From contig NZ_CP034444.1 in the NCBI RefSeq assembly GCF_003952385.1, positions 1,736,001-1,800,000 of the forward strand: DNA of 64,000 bases, in the 5' to 3' direction. The notes under the pieces are model-generated. The model was not told where the DNA came from. It saw only the letters and a program-made list of their open reading frames with translations, and did not search any database. Origin of the DNA: Mesorhizobium sp. M1D.F.Ca.ET.043.01.1.1. GTDB taxonomy: Bacteria > Pseudomonadota > Alphaproteobacteria > Rhizobiales > Rhizobiaceae. Shown piece after piece: positions 26,951 to 34,946 of this stretch. Position 1 is the first letter of the stretch. Every line of letters begins with the position of its first letter. A program made the translations under genes and the position numbers.

Positions 26951-27274
26951 GCCTCTATTGTCTTATCGGTAGCATCAATGCCGCCACCACCAGCGCGGCC
27001 CCTAACCAGCGAGCTTGCCGTCATACCCGACCATATCCCACTCCCACCAGCGCCAGACCGCGCTGGCGGGCATCAGATGGAAGCGTCAGGTAGTCTGGCG
27101 GAATCAGAAATAGTCCGATTTTTTCGGCTGCCCGACTTGCCGACCTGCTCAAGTGACGGCACCACGCCTTCAGGCCCACCTTTTGTCGGGGTACAGGTCG
27201 TCCAGCGCCATGGTTGTCTGCGTACCAAGCTAGGGCTTCCGTCTACGGGCGACTGGGACCCTAGGCCCAGGCGC
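26951..27274. other. Intergenic upstream of the secreted PRC gene
   Basis: I see no gene or repeat here. The EcfG-type promoter begins at its downstream edge. Confidence 0.4.
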
Positions 27275-27299
27275 GGAACGTAAGGCGATGGCTCCCGTT
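27275..27299 (+). promoter_or_regulatory. EcfG-type promoter (GGAAC-N16-CGTT)
   Basis: GGAAC at 27275-27279, a 16-base spacer and CGTT at 27296-27299, 69 bases before the start of the secreted PRC-barrel gene. Exact consensus. Confidence 0.7.
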
Positions 27300-27367
27300 G
27301 GTCGAAAGCGACGCCGGCAAAAGAACGGCGGTCCGTCAACCAGGCAACCACAACAAGGATACCTACG

Positions 27368-28216
27368 ATGATCCGGAAAATATTGGTGACCGCGGCGACC
27401 GCCGCGCTGCTGTCGACTGCGCTCTACACCGCCGGCGCCTACGCTGAAGACAAGACCAAGCCCGCTTCCCAAGCCGCGGTCGTCGCACCGGTGACCGATG
27501 GCAGCCTCGTGTCCAAGATCATGGGCGCGGCGGTCTATGACAGCACGGCCGATGATGCGACCAAAATCGGCGACGTCAACGACATCGTCCTCGACAAGGG
27601 CGGCAAAGCCAAATTGATCGTCATCGGCGTCGGGGGATTCCTCGGCGTCGGCGAGAAGAATGTCGCCTACGATTTCGGGAAGATCGAATGGGTCGACAAG
27701 AAAGGCGAGCGCCGGATCGTCGCCAAGACGACGAAGGAAGAGCTTCAGGCTCAGCCCAACTTCGACACCAAGGCCTATGAGACGGCATCCAACAACACCC
27801 AGCCCGCCGCCAGCACGGCTAACCAAACGGCCCCTGCCAAGACGGACCAGACCGCGACCGCCTCTATCGACAAATCGGCGCTGACCGATGTGCCGTCCGG
27901 CAAGATCAGCGCGACAGAACTGATCGGCACCAGGGTCTATGGCGCGGACGATGCGAAGGTCGGCGAAATAGGCGACGTCATCCTGACCGGCGACAAGAAA
28001 GTTGATGCCATCATCGTGGATGTCGGGGGCTTTCTCGGCATCGGCGAAAAGAAGGTCGCCGTCGGCATGGAGAACCTCAAGTTCATGACCGACAAGAACG
28101 GCAACCGCTATCTCTACACGAATTTCACGAAGGGCCAGTTGGAGGCGCAAACGGCCTACGACAAAGGCACTTACGCCCAGAACCGCGACAAGCAGCGCAT
28201 CGTCGTCAAGCAGTAA
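27368..28216 (+). CDS. Secreted double PRC-barrel protein
   Basis: A 282-residue periplasmic protein. The signal peptide ILVTAATAALLSTALYTAGA ends AYA. Two PRC-barrel domains follow: one at about residues 45-120 (IMGAAVYDSTADDATKIGDV, VIGVGGFLGVGEKNVAYDF) and one at about 180-265 (LIGTRVYGADDAKVGEIGDV, IIVDVGGFLGIGEKKVAVGM). A Ser/Thr/Gln-rich linker joins them. AAGGA precedes the ATG. An exact EcfG-type promoter lies upstream and a 24-residue membrane peptide gene follows. The role is unknown; envelope stress is inferred. Confidence 0.88.
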   Translation: MIRKILVTAATAALLSTALYTAGAYAEDKTKPASQAAVVAPVTDGSLVSKIMGAAVYDSTADDATKIGDVNDIVLDKGGKAKLIVIGVGGFLGVGEKNVAYDFGKIEWVDKKGERRIVAKTTKEELQAQPNFDTKAYETASNNTQPAASTANQTAPAKTDQTATASIDKSALTDVPSGKISATELIGTRVYGADDAKVGEIGDVILTGDKKVDAIIVDVGGFLGIGEKKVAVGMENLKFMTDKNGNRYLYTNFTKGQLEAQTAYDKGTYAQNRDKQRIVVKQ

Positions 28217-28276
28217 GGTCGAAATACCCCCGCGCCGGCTGCGGCTCGGGCGTTGCTAAACTTCAGGAGAGAGACC

Positions 28277-28351
28277 ATGAACAATATCATCTGGCTCGTA
28301 GGAGCAGTGGTCATCATAATCGCCATATTGAGCTTCCTTGGCCTTCACTGA
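28277..28351 (+). CDS. 24-residue single-helix membrane peptide
   Basis: The peptide starts MNNIIWLVGAVVIIIAIL and ends SFLGLH. CAGGAGAGAG precedes the ATG. A homologue of identical length (MNNVIYLIGLIVVVLAVL, ending SFLGFH) lies at 55056-55130, also between stress genes. Conservation of both ends and of length argues that the two are translated. It is too short for family assignment beyond small inner-membrane protein. Confidence 0.65.
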   Translation: MNNIIWLVGAVVIIIAILSFLGLH

Positions 28352-28512
28352 TTTCTACAAGTGAGAAGCTGCTCGCCCGGAGCCGGCACTAGCAGTTTGG
28401 CTCCGATGGCTCGGATTAGTCAGGGCGCCGCAAGCTGCGAGCTCGCGCCCGCAACCAAAGCGAGCAGCAAGGGCTTCCACTCGAGGGAGCGCGAACGACG
28501 GATACACTGAGA

Positions 28513-28734
28513 ATGGATTTTCTGACTTTGGAACTGGCTAGGGCAAGGCAACGTCTTAACCGAGCGGAGCTTACCCTCGAACGTTCCAACAAGATGTTGG
28601 ATGAGGACTGTGGCGTCGGAATAAATCTCGCGCTTTGCAGCAGGATAAGGTCAGCGCAACAGCGTGTCGCCGAGGCCAAGGTCCGCCTCGCAAAGATCGA
28701 TCCCGCCAGCATAGATAGAGCATCCACCGACTGA
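28513..28734 (+). CDS. Small coiled-coil hypothetical protein
   Basis: A 73-residue protein rich in Arg, Lys, Glu and Leu: LELARARQRLNRAELTLERS and RIRSAQQRVAEAKVRLAKID, probably helical. No family is recognised. The region from here to 29141 shows no other gene. Confidence 0.45.
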   Translation: MDFLTLELARARQRLNRAELTLERSNKMLDEDCGVGINLALCSRIRSAQQRVAEAKVRLAKIDPASIDRASTD

Positions 28735-29141
28735 CACTGACGGTAGGGTCGCGGTCGACCTCGGCGCTTGAGATGGATCGGCGTGCCGGCAATTCGACCG
28801 CGCGAGCGCGGCTGTCTGATCAGGGCGATATTTCTTGCGCCACGCGCATCAGACTTTGACCACCGCCGGCGCCGAAACCAAATGGTCAATAACAAATGAT
28901 CGTTTTCGGCCTTCTCACGTTGGCTGAAATTCTTTCCGGAACAAGCCGTTTCGGATCGAGTTGACGGACCACGAGGCCGTCGATCGGCGGCGCGGCACGA
29001 CCTCGGTGTTCTGCCCTGTGCCTTTTCGTACGAGATCGAAGGGCGCCGGCAAGACCGCACGAACGCCAAGGTCGGAGGATGAGCGGTTCGGTTTTTCGAT
29101 CAAACCAAACCGCTCCGGGGCGGCAAGATTGCGAGTGGCCG

Positions 29142-30053
29142 TCAGCCGCGAACGAACAGTGCCTCGTCTTCATCTCGTTGCTTGCCGCCGAGCGCTGCGG
29201 CAACGCTGGCGATGAAAGCGCCAACGATCATCGACAGGGCGCCGACCAGCGCGAAAGTGGCGCTCGCCTTCCTGGCCGTGTCCGCGGCCGCCTTCGCCTT
29301 GTTCTTGGCGTCATCGACGGCTGCGAGAACGGTGTCGACGCGCTTGGCGGCGTCGGCTTCCGAAAGCCCGGTGCGGGAAGCGACCAGTTTCACAAGATAG
29401 GCCTTATCCTCGGCCGATACTTCGCCCTTGGCGGCGCTTGCCACCAGGATGCGTGTAGCCTGCGCCGTTACGGCGGCATCGTTCTGTCCGGTTGCCGCGA
29501 CGGTGCCGGTCTCGGCCGGCCGGAATAGCGTATCGACGAAATAGCCCAGGCTGTTGTTGTCGGTTGTTCCAGCGGCCGCATTCGTGGCCGCAGACGAAGC
29601 GCCCGCTGCTGCGCCGGCCGCGACATTGGACGCAGCCTGCACACCTGCGCCAACCGTTGCGGACAATGCGGAACCAAGGACGCCGGCGACGAGCAACGTT
29701 GCCACTGCCCAGGCAAGGAAACCGTGCGCCGTATCGCGAAAGTAGACTTCGTCGTCATGGATACCGACCCATTTTGTCCGTAGCCGGCCGGTCAGATAAC
29801 CACCCAGGCCGGCCGAGAGCCATTGCACGACGACCAGCCAAACCGCGGCCGAAACCGCGAAAGTGGTGGCCGATGCGCTTGCGCCGGTCCAAGGGGACAC
29901 CATCGTCAGCCCAAGTCCAGAGCCGATCAGCATCAGGATCACCGTCAGTGTCGACGCAGCGAAAGCGCCCGCCACGATCGGGCCCCAGCTTACGGCAGGT
30001 GACGACGATTCCTTTTTGCCGGAGACTTCCACCTCAGTAACTGCGGGGTTCAT
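29142..30053 (-). CDS. Polytopic membrane protein of unknown function
   Basis: A 303-residue inner-membrane protein. Helices: WGPIVAGAFAASTLTVILML, FAVSAAVWLVVVQWLSAGLG, FLAWAVATLLVAGVLGSAL and a C-terminal FALVGALSMIVGAFIASVAA. A periplasmic or cytoplasmic Ala/Thr-rich loop carries ILVASAAKGEVSAEDKAYLV and SRTGLSEADAAKRVDTVLAA. It follows the 25-residue peptide gene at 30063-30140 by nine bases, so the two form an operon. Its 3' half is duplicated, in decayed form, at 59892-60248. Confidence 0.8.
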   Translation of the reverse strand: MNPAVTEVEVSGKKESSSPAVSWGPIVAGAFAASTLTVILMLIGSGLGLTMVSPWTGASASATTFAVSAAVWLVVVQWLSAGLGGYLTGRLRTKWVGIHDDEVYFRDTAHGFLAWAVATLLVAGVLGSALSATVGAGVQAASNVAAGAAAGASSAATNAAAGTTDNNSLGYFVDTLFRPAETGTVAATGQNDAAVTAQATRILVASAAKGEVSAEDKAYLVKLVASRTGLSEADAAKRVDTVLAAVDDAKNKAKAAADTARKASATFALVGALSMIVGAFIASVAAALGGKQRDEDEALFVRG

Positions 30054-30062
30054 GTGAAGCTC

Positions 30063-30140
30063 CTACCGTGCGAACAGCATGAGCAGGATGATGATCGGAA
30101 TCGGAACTCCGAGCAGCCAAAGTAATATACCGCGTCCCAT
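30063..30140 (-). CDS. 25-residue single-helix membrane peptide
   Basis: The peptide begins MGRGILLWLLGVPIPIIILL and ends MLFAR, a single hydrophobic helix with a conserved-looking N-terminus that I recall from many Proteobacteria. A strong GGAGG lies seven bases before the ATG at 30140. It heads the operon with the membrane protein at 29142. A weak GGAAC-N16-AATT pattern lies at 30173-30197. Confidence 0.65.
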   Translation of the reverse strand: MGRGILLWLLGVPIPIIILLMLFAR

Positions 30141-30197
30141 AGAAACCTCCTATATTTTCGAGACGAAATACCAATTCCGCGCACTGGCTTTCGTTCC

Positions 30198-30828
30198 AAA
30201 GGTTTAGCGAGCGAAATTGAAATAGGGTGCGCGATCTATTTGGCGATCTGCGCAGCCCGAAGGCCTTCGCTTCCCCGCCCCAGCTAGGAGCGTGGCCGAT
30301 CCGTTATCCTGCGCCGGGTCAGGGCCGGTGCCGCTGCAAAGCAAACTTCGAAACTGTATATTAGTTCCCCCTAAAGTGGCATGGGCCAAATATCGCGGCT
30401 GAAACACCTAGGGCAGCTCAACGCCTCCTCCGCCAGACCTGCGAGATCAGCAGCATTGCCAGGCTGCTGAAAACGACCCAACCGCGAACCTCGCTGTCGG
30501 GAACCGCGGACAGCGGGCCGAATCCGGGCGGCCGGTCCGTAGTGTTAGTCGGAGTGGATTGGAAGAGCTCTTCAGAAAGAGTCCATGGACGTTCGAACCT
30601 GAGTACTATGCTGTCGCCCACATTGCGACGCCGCTCGCTACCATCCTCACCTCGCCCTCCGAGGCCGACCCGTGCCTCGCTGGCCATGCCTCCAGGGCCG
30701 CGACCGCCACATCATCCGGCACCGCCCGTCCGGCCAGGAAGCAACATGTAGCTCGCCTCCAACCGATCGGATGCAACCGGCCGGTCCCACCTTCGTTCTA
30801 TGGCGATCCAGATCTGCGTGGTGGCAAT
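30198..30828. other. Intergenic, no supported gene
   Basis: A minus-strand open frame at 30418-30687 ends in a hydrophobic stretch plus arginines, but its N-terminal half looks non-coding. I see no repeat or convincing promoter. Confidence 0.35.
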
Positions 30829-30939
30829 ATGCAATCCCTTCGGACGAACAATCCCCTTATCGTTCTGGCGGCAATAGTTCTGACCGCGGCGCCCTTCATC
30901 GGCCTCGCCTGGCGCACCCACGAATGGCTGGGGTGGTGA
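30829..30939 (+). CDS. 36-residue membrane peptide
   Basis: MQSLRTNNPLIVLAAIVLTA followed by APFIGLAWRTHEWLGW gives one hydrophobic helix with a polar start and aromatic end. It lies six bases before the DUF982 gene at 30946, which supports a two-gene unit. Translation is likely but unproven. Confidence 0.5.
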   Translation: MQSLRTNNPLIVLAAIVLTAAPFIGLAWRTHEWLGW

Positions 30940-30945
30940 AGACGA

Positions 30946-31245
30946 ATGAGCAGGTTTCTGCCTCTGACCATCCGGTTCGTGAACGGTGGCACGATGGTGG
31001 TCGCATCGATCCCCGACGTGAAAAAGGCGCTTGGCGGGGCATGGAAAAACAAGGACGCGCCGGCCTATCTCAGGGCGGTGCACCTCGTGAATGACGCGGC
31101 TAACGGAATCTGCCGCCCGGCGATCGCCTTCGCCGCGTTCAAGAAGGCGGCTGCGGAACAAGGCATGCTGAAACCGGCCGATCGAAGTGCGGCGCTTACC
31201 ATGCTCGATGAGTTGTGGTCGAACAACAAATCTCGTCCCAAATGA
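30946..31245 (+). CDS. DUF982 protein
   Basis: A 99-residue protein: PLTIRFVNGGTMVVASIPDV, KKALGGAWKNKDAPAYLRAV and RPAIAFAAFKKAAAEQGML fit the DUF982 pattern (beta strands, then a helix with a W before the central loop). This is the third DUF982 member in the window. No regulatory site is evident. Confidence 0.7.
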   Translation: MSRFLPLTIRFVNGGTMVVASIPDVKKALGGAWKNKDAPAYLRAVHLVNDAANGICRPAIAFAAFKKAAAEQGMLKPADRSAALTMLDELWSNNKSRPK

Positions 31246-31339
31246 GCGGCTGTCAGCCGCTCATCAGGGCTCGCGGTCCTTGATGAGATAGGTCAGGCCG
31301 AAATCCGCGCCTCGACGAGCCAGCCCAATCCAGAAACGT

Positions 31340-31480
31340 GTTGAGATGGTTTGTCCAGTTGATCACGTTCATGCGCCGCGGCGTGCCCGATAACCTTTTC
31401 ATGTGGACCACTGAAAGGCCGAGCACATCGGCGAACTCGGACTACGACAGCGGCAGATGAAAGCTCATTTCCTGGGTCTT
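31340..31480 (-). pseudogene. Relic of a Crp/Fnr-type helix-turn-helix
   Basis: The minus strand reads EMSFHLPLS, a TAG, then SEFADVLGLSVVHMKRLSGT. This resembles the LPLTQEDLADVLGLTPVHVNRTLQ recognition helix region of Crp/Fnr regulators. Only the C-terminal domain remains, with an in-frame stop. Confidence 0.45.
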
Positions 31481-31555
31481 CTTCACTATAGCGGAGCCAG
31501 ACTCTCGCGGCTGGCGGAAGGCAGGCCTGGTGTTACGTCGATAGCGGTGAGGCTC

Positions 31556-31780
31556 CTATTGGCTATCGAGCTTTCGGATGCGTCCCTTATCCAGACGAAA
31601 CACCCCATCGGTCCCGCCTTGGCGTTCGAAGTCAGTCTGAAGCTCATCCCATGTGCCAAGATATTTGCCGCACTCGGCGCAGCTGATGGGAGTCGTAGGC
31701 TGCGCATCGGCCGGAATCTGCAGACGGATGGTGCCGCAAAAGGGGCACTCCAATTTGTGGTCCAGAAACTTGGCGGTCAT
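31556..31780 (-). CDS. Zinc-ribbon protein
   Basis: A 74-residue protein: MTAKFLDHKLECPFCGTIRL and ISCAECGKYLGTWDELQTDF. Two CxxC knuckles (CPFC, CAEC) are spaced as in a zinc ribbon, and a charged tail follows. I chose the ATG at 31780; an ATG four codons upstream is possible. Role unknown, perhaps nucleic-acid binding. Confidence 0.6.
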   Translation of the reverse strand: MTAKFLDHKLECPFCGTIRLQIPADAQPTTPISCAECGKYLGTWDELQTDFERQGGTDGVFRLDKGRIRKLDSQ

Positions 31781-32204
31781 GATGCGCAGCATGGTGCAAC
31801 CGGCACGCATGCGCAAGCTCAGGTCCGGGGGTCGCTGCGTGGCTTCTCTCACCGGCAACGGAGACGGGACGGCTGTAAAGCCAGGCCGCTGGAAGTTCCG
31901 TACAGCACGAGCGCCGCCTAACCCAGCCACCGAGAAAACGTCGGGGCTGGTCCGGCGATCTCCGAACGCTCGAAGGACGCGAAAGCCAAAATCGGGTCGT
32001 TAGTCCGACCCCTATATCGAGGACTAAAGGAACCTGGCTTCCAGTCCTGGCGGCTGGGATGCGCGGCCGGAATTCACGAAATATTTCGTCAGGAACATCA
32101 GTCGCGCGGCGCGATTGTTCCTACTCAAGGAGGCCAACTTCCAAGGGACCCGGATCCCGTCGAACCTCGTTGATCCCAATTCCACAACCGAAGGAGCAAG
32201 TAAT

Positions 32205-32406
32205 ATGCCCAATCAAGACGGAGCCCACGAAAAGCACGTCAAAGGCCGGCCAGCAGAGCCACAAGAACCGCGATGACCAGCGTCAGCGTGACGAGCAGCA
32301 GCAGGCTGAAGACCGCAACATGGGTCAGGAGAGGGGTGGGAGTGGCAACTTCGCCGAAGGCCGTGAGCGTGCCTCTGAGGCCGGCCGCAAGGGCGGCCAG
32401 TCCTAA
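32205..32406 (+). pseudogene. KGG/YciG-like stress protein gene with a +1 frameshift
   Basis: AAGGAG at 32191-32196 is correctly spaced for ATG 32205, which reads MPNQDGAHEKHVK. Skipping one G near 32242 restores AGQQSHKNRDDQRQRDEQQQ and the KGG motif GNFAEGRERASEAGRKGGQS to a TAA at 32406. A strong terminator and then a DUF892 gene follow, which parallels the E. coli yciG-yciF-yciE order. One inserted base explains the break, so a sequencing error or translational slippage must be considered. Confidence 0.65.
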
Positions 32407-32418
32407 ACCTTCGAAAGT

Positions 32419-32446
32419 GGCGCCTGTCATTGCAGGCGCCGTTTTT
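32419..32446 (+). terminator. Rho-independent terminator
   Basis: GGCGCCTG, a six-base loop, CAGGCGCC and then GTTTTT. It separates the KGG gene from the DUF892 gene, so the latter needs its own promoter or readthrough. Confidence 0.85.
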
Positions 32447-32501
32447 CTTGCCTGAACGACCACGTGATTTCGCGATCAAACGGAAGCAACGGAGCAAAGC
32501 G

Positions 32502-33023
32502 ATGCCAAGGAGAAACTCGACCGGCACGGCAAACGGCCTCGAAAGCCTTTTCGTCGACGGCCTGAAGGACATCTATTACGCGGAGAAAAAGATACTCAAG
32601 ACATTGCCGAAACTGGCAAAGGCGGCGCAATCCGAAGAGGTGAGCGCTGCCTTCGAGAAGCATCGTATGGAAACCGAGGGTCAGGTCGATCGACTCGAAC
32701 AGGTGTTCGAGCTGCTCGGCAAGGCCGCCAGGGGCAAGACTTGCCCGGCGATCGACGGCATTCTCGAAGAGGGATCGGAGATCCTCGAGGAATATGAAGA
32801 CCAGCCGGCACTCGATGCGGGGCTTGTCGGCGCCGCCCAGGCGGTCGAGCATTATGAGATCGCGCGCTACGGCACGCTAATCGCCTGGGCGGAGCAGTTA
32901 GGCCTGACGGATGCCGTGCCGCTGCTGCGCGAGACCCTTAAGGAAGAGTCCGCTACCGACGAGGCGCTTACCAGGCTCGGCGAAAGTGGTGCGAACGAGC
33001 GGGCCTTGCAGTCAGCCGCATAA
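32502..33023 (+). CDS. DUF892 ferritin-like protein
   Basis: A 173-residue protein: NGLESLFVDGLKDIYYAEKK, ILKTLPKLAKAAQSEEVSAA, TCPAIDGILEEGSEILEEYE and AAQAVEHYEIARYGTLIAWA. It is nearly the same along its length as the copy at 58099-58620, so one was copied from the other recently. The residues fit a four-helix ferritin-like bundle, as in YciF/YciE. The start at ATG 32502 matches the paralogue. A GGAAC at 32093 with GATT 16 bases on is a poor promoter match. Confidence 0.9.
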   Translation: MPRRNSTGTANGLESLFVDGLKDIYYAEKKILKTLPKLAKAAQSEEVSAAFEKHRMETEGQVDRLEQVFELLGKAARGKTCPAIDGILEEGSEILEEYEDQPALDAGLVGAAQAVEHYEIARYGTLIAWAEQLGLTDAVPLLRETLKEESATDEALTRLGESGANERALQSAA

Positions 33024-33069
33024 GGCGCTTCCTAGCCTGGGTTCGTATCCTAAGGGCATGGCTGACTAT

Positions 33070-33099
33070 GCGGCCTCGGTTCGTTTCAGCCGAGGCCGC
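33070..33099. terminator. GC-rich hairpin after DUF892
   Basis: Perfect 10-bp arms GCGGCCTCGG and CCGAGGCCGC with a ten-base loop, 47 bases after the DUF892 stop, without a T run. A similar GC-rich hairpin at 58029-58056 flanks the other DUF892 copy. Confidence 0.55.
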
Positions 33100-33219
33100 G
33101 ACTCCTTGATCTCATGTCGCAGATCTTCAGGAACGCGACCCCTATTCGGTCGTCGGGAGAGTCATCCGTCCTCATGGGGACGAAAAATAGCGGCCCTTGC
33201 CGAGCACCGGAATGCTTAG

Positions 33220-33396
33220 TCACCCCCACAGTTTCCTAGCCTCGCGCGCCAAAGTCTTGTGATCGTCGCCATGCTCGCCGATCAGTTCCCGAACCTGCTC
33301 GGGCGTGAGCGCTCGAAATTTGCCGCTTGCGCGGTCCCGGTCGTGATAATCCTGACGAGCTCGATCGGCCGGCCACGGCAACACCGCGCAAGTCAC
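33220..33396 (-). CDS. Shortened DUF3606-like protein
   Basis: The frame ends DYHDRDRASGKFRALTPEQV, RELIGEHGDDHKTLAREARK, LWG. Compared with the DUF3606 protein at 23048, the DRDR start and the HGxDxxTLxREA end are present. About 14 residues in between (the YEVxYxxxKFG segment) are missing. No ATG fits; a GTG at 33396 is the best start. It may be non-functional. Confidence 0.45.
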   Translation of the reverse strand: MTCAVLPWPADRARQDYHDRDRASGKFRALTPEQVRELIGEHGDDHKTLAREARKLWG

Positions 33397-33433
33397 AAGT
33401 GCACTGCCGCAATAGCAATGGGTGGAGATAATC

Positions 33434-33616
33434 CTAGGTCTGCTTCCTCGCCAGAAGGCGCGCCTCGCGAAGGAGCGAGTTCGGATCAATGCCAATCATC
33501 TCGACAAGGTCGCGGGCTTGCGCTTCCGTGATGCCCGTTTCGCGCACCAGGAACCGCACACGAAATTGCTTCTCCGCCTGTACGCGTGCGGCGCGCTCTT
33601 GCTTGCTCTCTGCCAT
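33434..33616 (-). CDS. Small stress-type protein (ITEAQARDL family)
   Basis: A 60-residue protein: MAESKQERAARVQAEKQFRV, RFLVRETGITEAQARDLVEM, IGIDPNSLLREARLLARKQT. GGGGA precedes the ATG. The second half matches the fragment at 25230-25320. An EcfG-like promoter lies directly upstream. The function is unknown; the helix-turn-helix-like spacing might indicate nucleic acid binding. Confidence 0.65.
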   Translation of the reverse strand: MAESKQERAARVQAEKQFRVRFLVRETGITEAQARDLVEMIGIDPNSLLREARLLARKQT

Positions 33617-33638
33617 AGAATTTTCCCCAATGGTCGAG

Positions 33639-33663
33639 AACTTCCGTCGAACGAATAGGTTCC
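33639..33663 (-). promoter_or_regulatory. EcfG-like promoter (GGAAC-N16-AGTT)
   Basis: On the minus strand GGAAC at 33663-33659 and AGTT at 33642-33639 with a 16-base spacer, 22 bases before the small gene at 33434-33616. Confidence 0.45.
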
Positions 33664-33882
33664 GCGCACCAGACGAAGTCGAACGCCGCGCTTGGGTAAC
33701 ATGATGCGAAGCCTGGTTCGCTCGCGCCGATCCGCAAGTTCGATCGCGATCTGCACGCTCGGTCCTGTTAGAACGCCTGTCACCGGATCGAGTTGGACAA
33801 GTGCGGCATTCGACATGTTGACCGCCGCTCTGATAACTCCCGTCGCTGCGATTTCAGTGAGGAGTTCATCACGTTCCGGCAT
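33660..33882 (-). pseudogene. 5' fragment of an ABC solute-binding protein gene
   Basis: ATG 33882 begins [20 protein letters not shown] and VNMSNAALVQLDPVTGVLTG, then PSVQIAIELADRR. This is the N-terminal lobe start of a family 3 amino-acid-binding protein without signal peptide. After about 55 residues the similarity ends, and the frame runs into unrelated sequence. It overlaps the end of the hpaI relic by 14 bases. Confidence 0.5.
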
Positions 33883-34659
33883 CGCGGACCGCTCCTTGCG
33901 ATGCAAATCGTGCCGCGAGTGCTTCCGATCCCCTCGCCAGTAAAGCGACATCGACACCAACGGCAGTAAATAGTGTTCCCAGTGCGATGCACCGTGCCGC
34001 GAACTTCTCATCCGGGGTAAGAATGCCCGCAGGCTTGCCCAACGCTTTCAGGCGTTCAATCGCGTCGACAATTGCATCGACCACCTCCGGGTGGCCCGGT
34101 TGGCCCCTGTGTCCGAAACTCGCTGCAAGGTCTGCCGGTCCTAGGAACACGCCATCCACCCCGTCTACCGAGGCAATCGACTCGAGGTTGCCAAGCGCTT
34201 CCCGCGTCTCAACTTGCAGCAACAGGCAAATTTCCCGTTCCGCATTTTGCGCATAGTGCGCAACTCGGCCGAAACGAGTGGCGCGTGTCAGGGCAGAAAC
34301 ACCACGAATTCCATCCGGAGGATATCGCACGGCCGCGACTGCGGCTTTCGCCTCTTCCGCGTTCTGAACGTAGGGAATGAGCAGTGTCTGGACGCCGATA
34401 TCCAGGAAGCGCTTGATCAGAACGGGGTCGTTGATGGCCGGGCGGACGACTGGGGAAACGTCGTATGATGCGACCGCTTGCAATTGTGGCAGGACGGTCA
34501 GAACGTCACCCGGGGAATGTTCCGTGTCGAACAGGAGCCAATCGAAACCTGAAGGCGCGACGATTTCCGCGGCGTAGTTTCCGGCAGGCCACACCACAGG
34601 CCGATCTGACTTTGACCGGCAAGGAGCTTCTGCTTGAACCGATTGACGGGATGATCCAA
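33869..34659 (-). pseudogene. hpaI: Frameshifted HpcH/HpaI-type 2-oxo acid aldolase
   Basis: Most of the aldolase is in one frame: [60 protein letters not shown] and [20 protein letters not shown]. This includes the metal-binding Glu and the catalytic His region. The N-terminus [20 protein letters not shown] is in another frame, so a one-base deletion near 34588 splits the gene. A TTG at 34659 after GAGGTG is the likely start. The family cleaves 4-hydroxy-2-oxoheptanedioate in homoprotocatechuate breakdown. The single indel could be an error, but the neighbours are also broken. Confidence 0.75.
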
Positions 34660-34667
34660 CTGGCACC

Positions 34668-34800
34668 TCACACGAACGACACGCCGATGGAGCCAACAGG
34701 GCCATAGTCGGCCTGGATGACATCACCTTTCGCGATATCGACAGGACGCGTGAAGGAGCCGGCCAGGACTATTTGTCCCTTCTTCAGGCCACCGCCCATA
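34668..34800 (-). pseudogene. hpaH: 3' fragment of an HpaH-type hydratase
   Basis: The frame reads [40 protein letters not shown] and FV to a TGA at 34668. This is the C-terminus of a 2-oxohept-3-enedioate hydratase/fumarylacetoacetate hydrolase. Its position just before hpaI is the usual pathway order. The rest of the gene is absent, and 34801-34946 shows nothing else. Confidence 0.6.
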
Positions 34801-34946
34801 GCATGAAGTGGGGCATCGAGTTAACGCGTGGATCGCGGCGGCAGTCGCCTTCACGCTCCATGCCAGCGCCTTCCTGGGCGAGACCGCTTGCCGATGAGTG
34901 CGGCCGGCCGGACTGTTCAAGGTAAGGCTGACGGTCAGCGCCTGGA

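Noticed and set aside
30173..30197. GGAAC-N16-AATT upstream of the 25-residue peptide
   Set aside because: It lacks the GTT that all other candidate sites share.
30418..30687. Minus-strand frame with a hydrophobic C-terminus and arginine cluster, resembling a sorting signal
   Set aside because: The N-terminal half has the composition of a shadow frame, there is no ribosome site, and the tail lacks the PEP motif.
32093..32117. GGAAC-N16-GATT upstream of the KGG gene
   Set aside because: The -10 element does not fit. The similarity to 58703 may be by duplication, so it was mentioned but not called as a promoter.
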